Assembly: GCA_903930395.1 (NCBI GenBank)
Contig: CAIYYE010000558.1
Span: 1-8,133 of the forward strand
Direction of reading: 5' to 3'
Source of the DNA: an uncultured beta proteobacterium
Lineage (GTDB): Bacteria; Pseudomonadota; Gammaproteobacteria; Burkholderiales; Rhodocyclaceae
Length of the DNA: 8,133 bases
Below are positions 7,841-8,133 of the stretch, in pieces. A program made the position numbers and the translations under genes. Numbering within the stretch: the stretch's first letter is position 1; every line of letters begins with the position of its first letter. The notes under the pieces were generated by a model, which saw only the letters and a program-made list of their open reading frames with translations, was not told where the DNA came from and did not search any database.

Positions 7841-8133
7841 ATGTGGAACAAACCGCAACTGCTGAACGCCATCGCCGACCTGCTCATGCTGGTCGCTGCG
7901 GCTGCGTTGCTGGCTGCAGCGGCGGTCTGGCTGGTGCGTGTGCCGTCGCTGCCGGTCAAGCAGGTGGTGTTTGCCGAGGCGCTGCCGCACACCAAGCGGG
8001 GCGAGGTCGAGCAGGTTTTGCCCGGTGCGCTGAAAGGCAATTTCTTCAGCCTGAATCTGGAAACAGTGCGCGGATCTCTCGAGCGGCTGCCCTGGGTGCG
8101 CAAGGTGGAAGTGCGGCGCATCTGGCCGGCCAG
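7841..8133 (+). CDS. ftsQ: FtsQ, cell division protein (5' part, runs off window)
   Basis: FtsQ is a bitopic inner-membrane divisome protein that links early and late division proteins through the FtsB-FtsL subcomplex. Only the first 97 residues are visible, out of an expected 240-280. They show a very short cytoplasmic N-terminus (about 1-12), one hydrophobic Leu/Ala-rich membrane segment (about 13-33), then the start of the periplasmic POTRA domain. POTRA marks are PVKQVVF (38-44), GNFFSLNLETVR (66-77), and LPWVRKVEVRRIWPA (83-97), the typical end of this fold in FtsQ. The cytoplasmic tail is shorter than in E. coli. The start at 7841 is forced by an in-frame TGA immediately upstream. The gene follows ddl at 12 nt, the only non-overlapping junction here; ftsA and ftsZ would be expected downstream by dcw order. 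Confidence 0.93.
   Translation, partial: MWNKPQLLNAIADLLMLVAAAALLAAAAVWLVRVPSLPVKQVVFAEALPHTKRGEVEQVLPGALKGNFFSLNLETVRGSLERLPWVRKVEVRRIWPA

Noticed and set aside
6713..7990. A 425-codon minus-strand open frame antisense to murC, ddl and ftsQ
   Set aside because: Same composition artefact; it crosses two gene junctions on the other strand and shows no motif or convincing ribosome site.
1..8133. Possible mobile element, phage, CRISPR or novel defence system
   Set aside because: The whole window is filled by eight conserved dcw genes in canonical order; there is no spare coding space, repeat array, integrase or composition break.

Overview
The window is a gap-free piece of the dcw (division and cell wall) cluster. 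All genes lie on the + strand in the order murF (3' part)-mraY-murD-ftsW-murG-murC-ddl-ftsQ (5' part), the same order as in Escherichia coli. The high G+C content (by eye about 60% or a little more), the strong G/C bias at third codon positions and the protein sequences point to a proteobacterium. The FtsW, MurG and FtsQ sequences look betaproteobacterial, most plausibly Rhodocyclales (Dechloromonas/Azonexus-like). This placement is from recognition alone and is not proven here.

Layout: bases 2-868 encode the last 288 residues of MurF. mraY (868-1971), murD (1971-3323), ftsW (3320-4483), murG (4480-5538), murC (5535-6926) and ddl (6923-7828) are complete. ftsQ starts at 7841 and runs off the right edge. 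The six junctions from murF to ddl are stop/start overlaps of 1 or 4 nt. The only non-coding stretch is the 12 nt between ddl and ftsQ. No RNA gene, insertion sequence, repeat array, CRISPR, terminator or convincing promoter was seen.

How the genes work together: MurC, MurD and MurF are ATP-dependent Mur ligases that build the UDP-MurNAc-pentapeptide in the cytoplasm. Ddl supplies the D-Ala-D-Ala used by MurF. MraY moves the product onto undecaprenyl phosphate (lipid I) at the inner membrane, and MurG adds GlcNAc to give lipid II. FtsW is the septal SEDS glycosyltransferase that polymerises lipid II, and FtsQ is the bitopic divisome scaffold. Every gene keeps the family motifs looked for, with no frameshift, truncation or foreign insertion.

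This is a conserved housekeeping region, and I found no sign of an undescribed system. The items worth a second look are small: complete translational coupling with one exception at ftsQ, a murD start with no visible Shine-Dalgarno, a tandem ATG at ftsW, and FtsW residues at two positions where E. coli hyperactive alleles are known.
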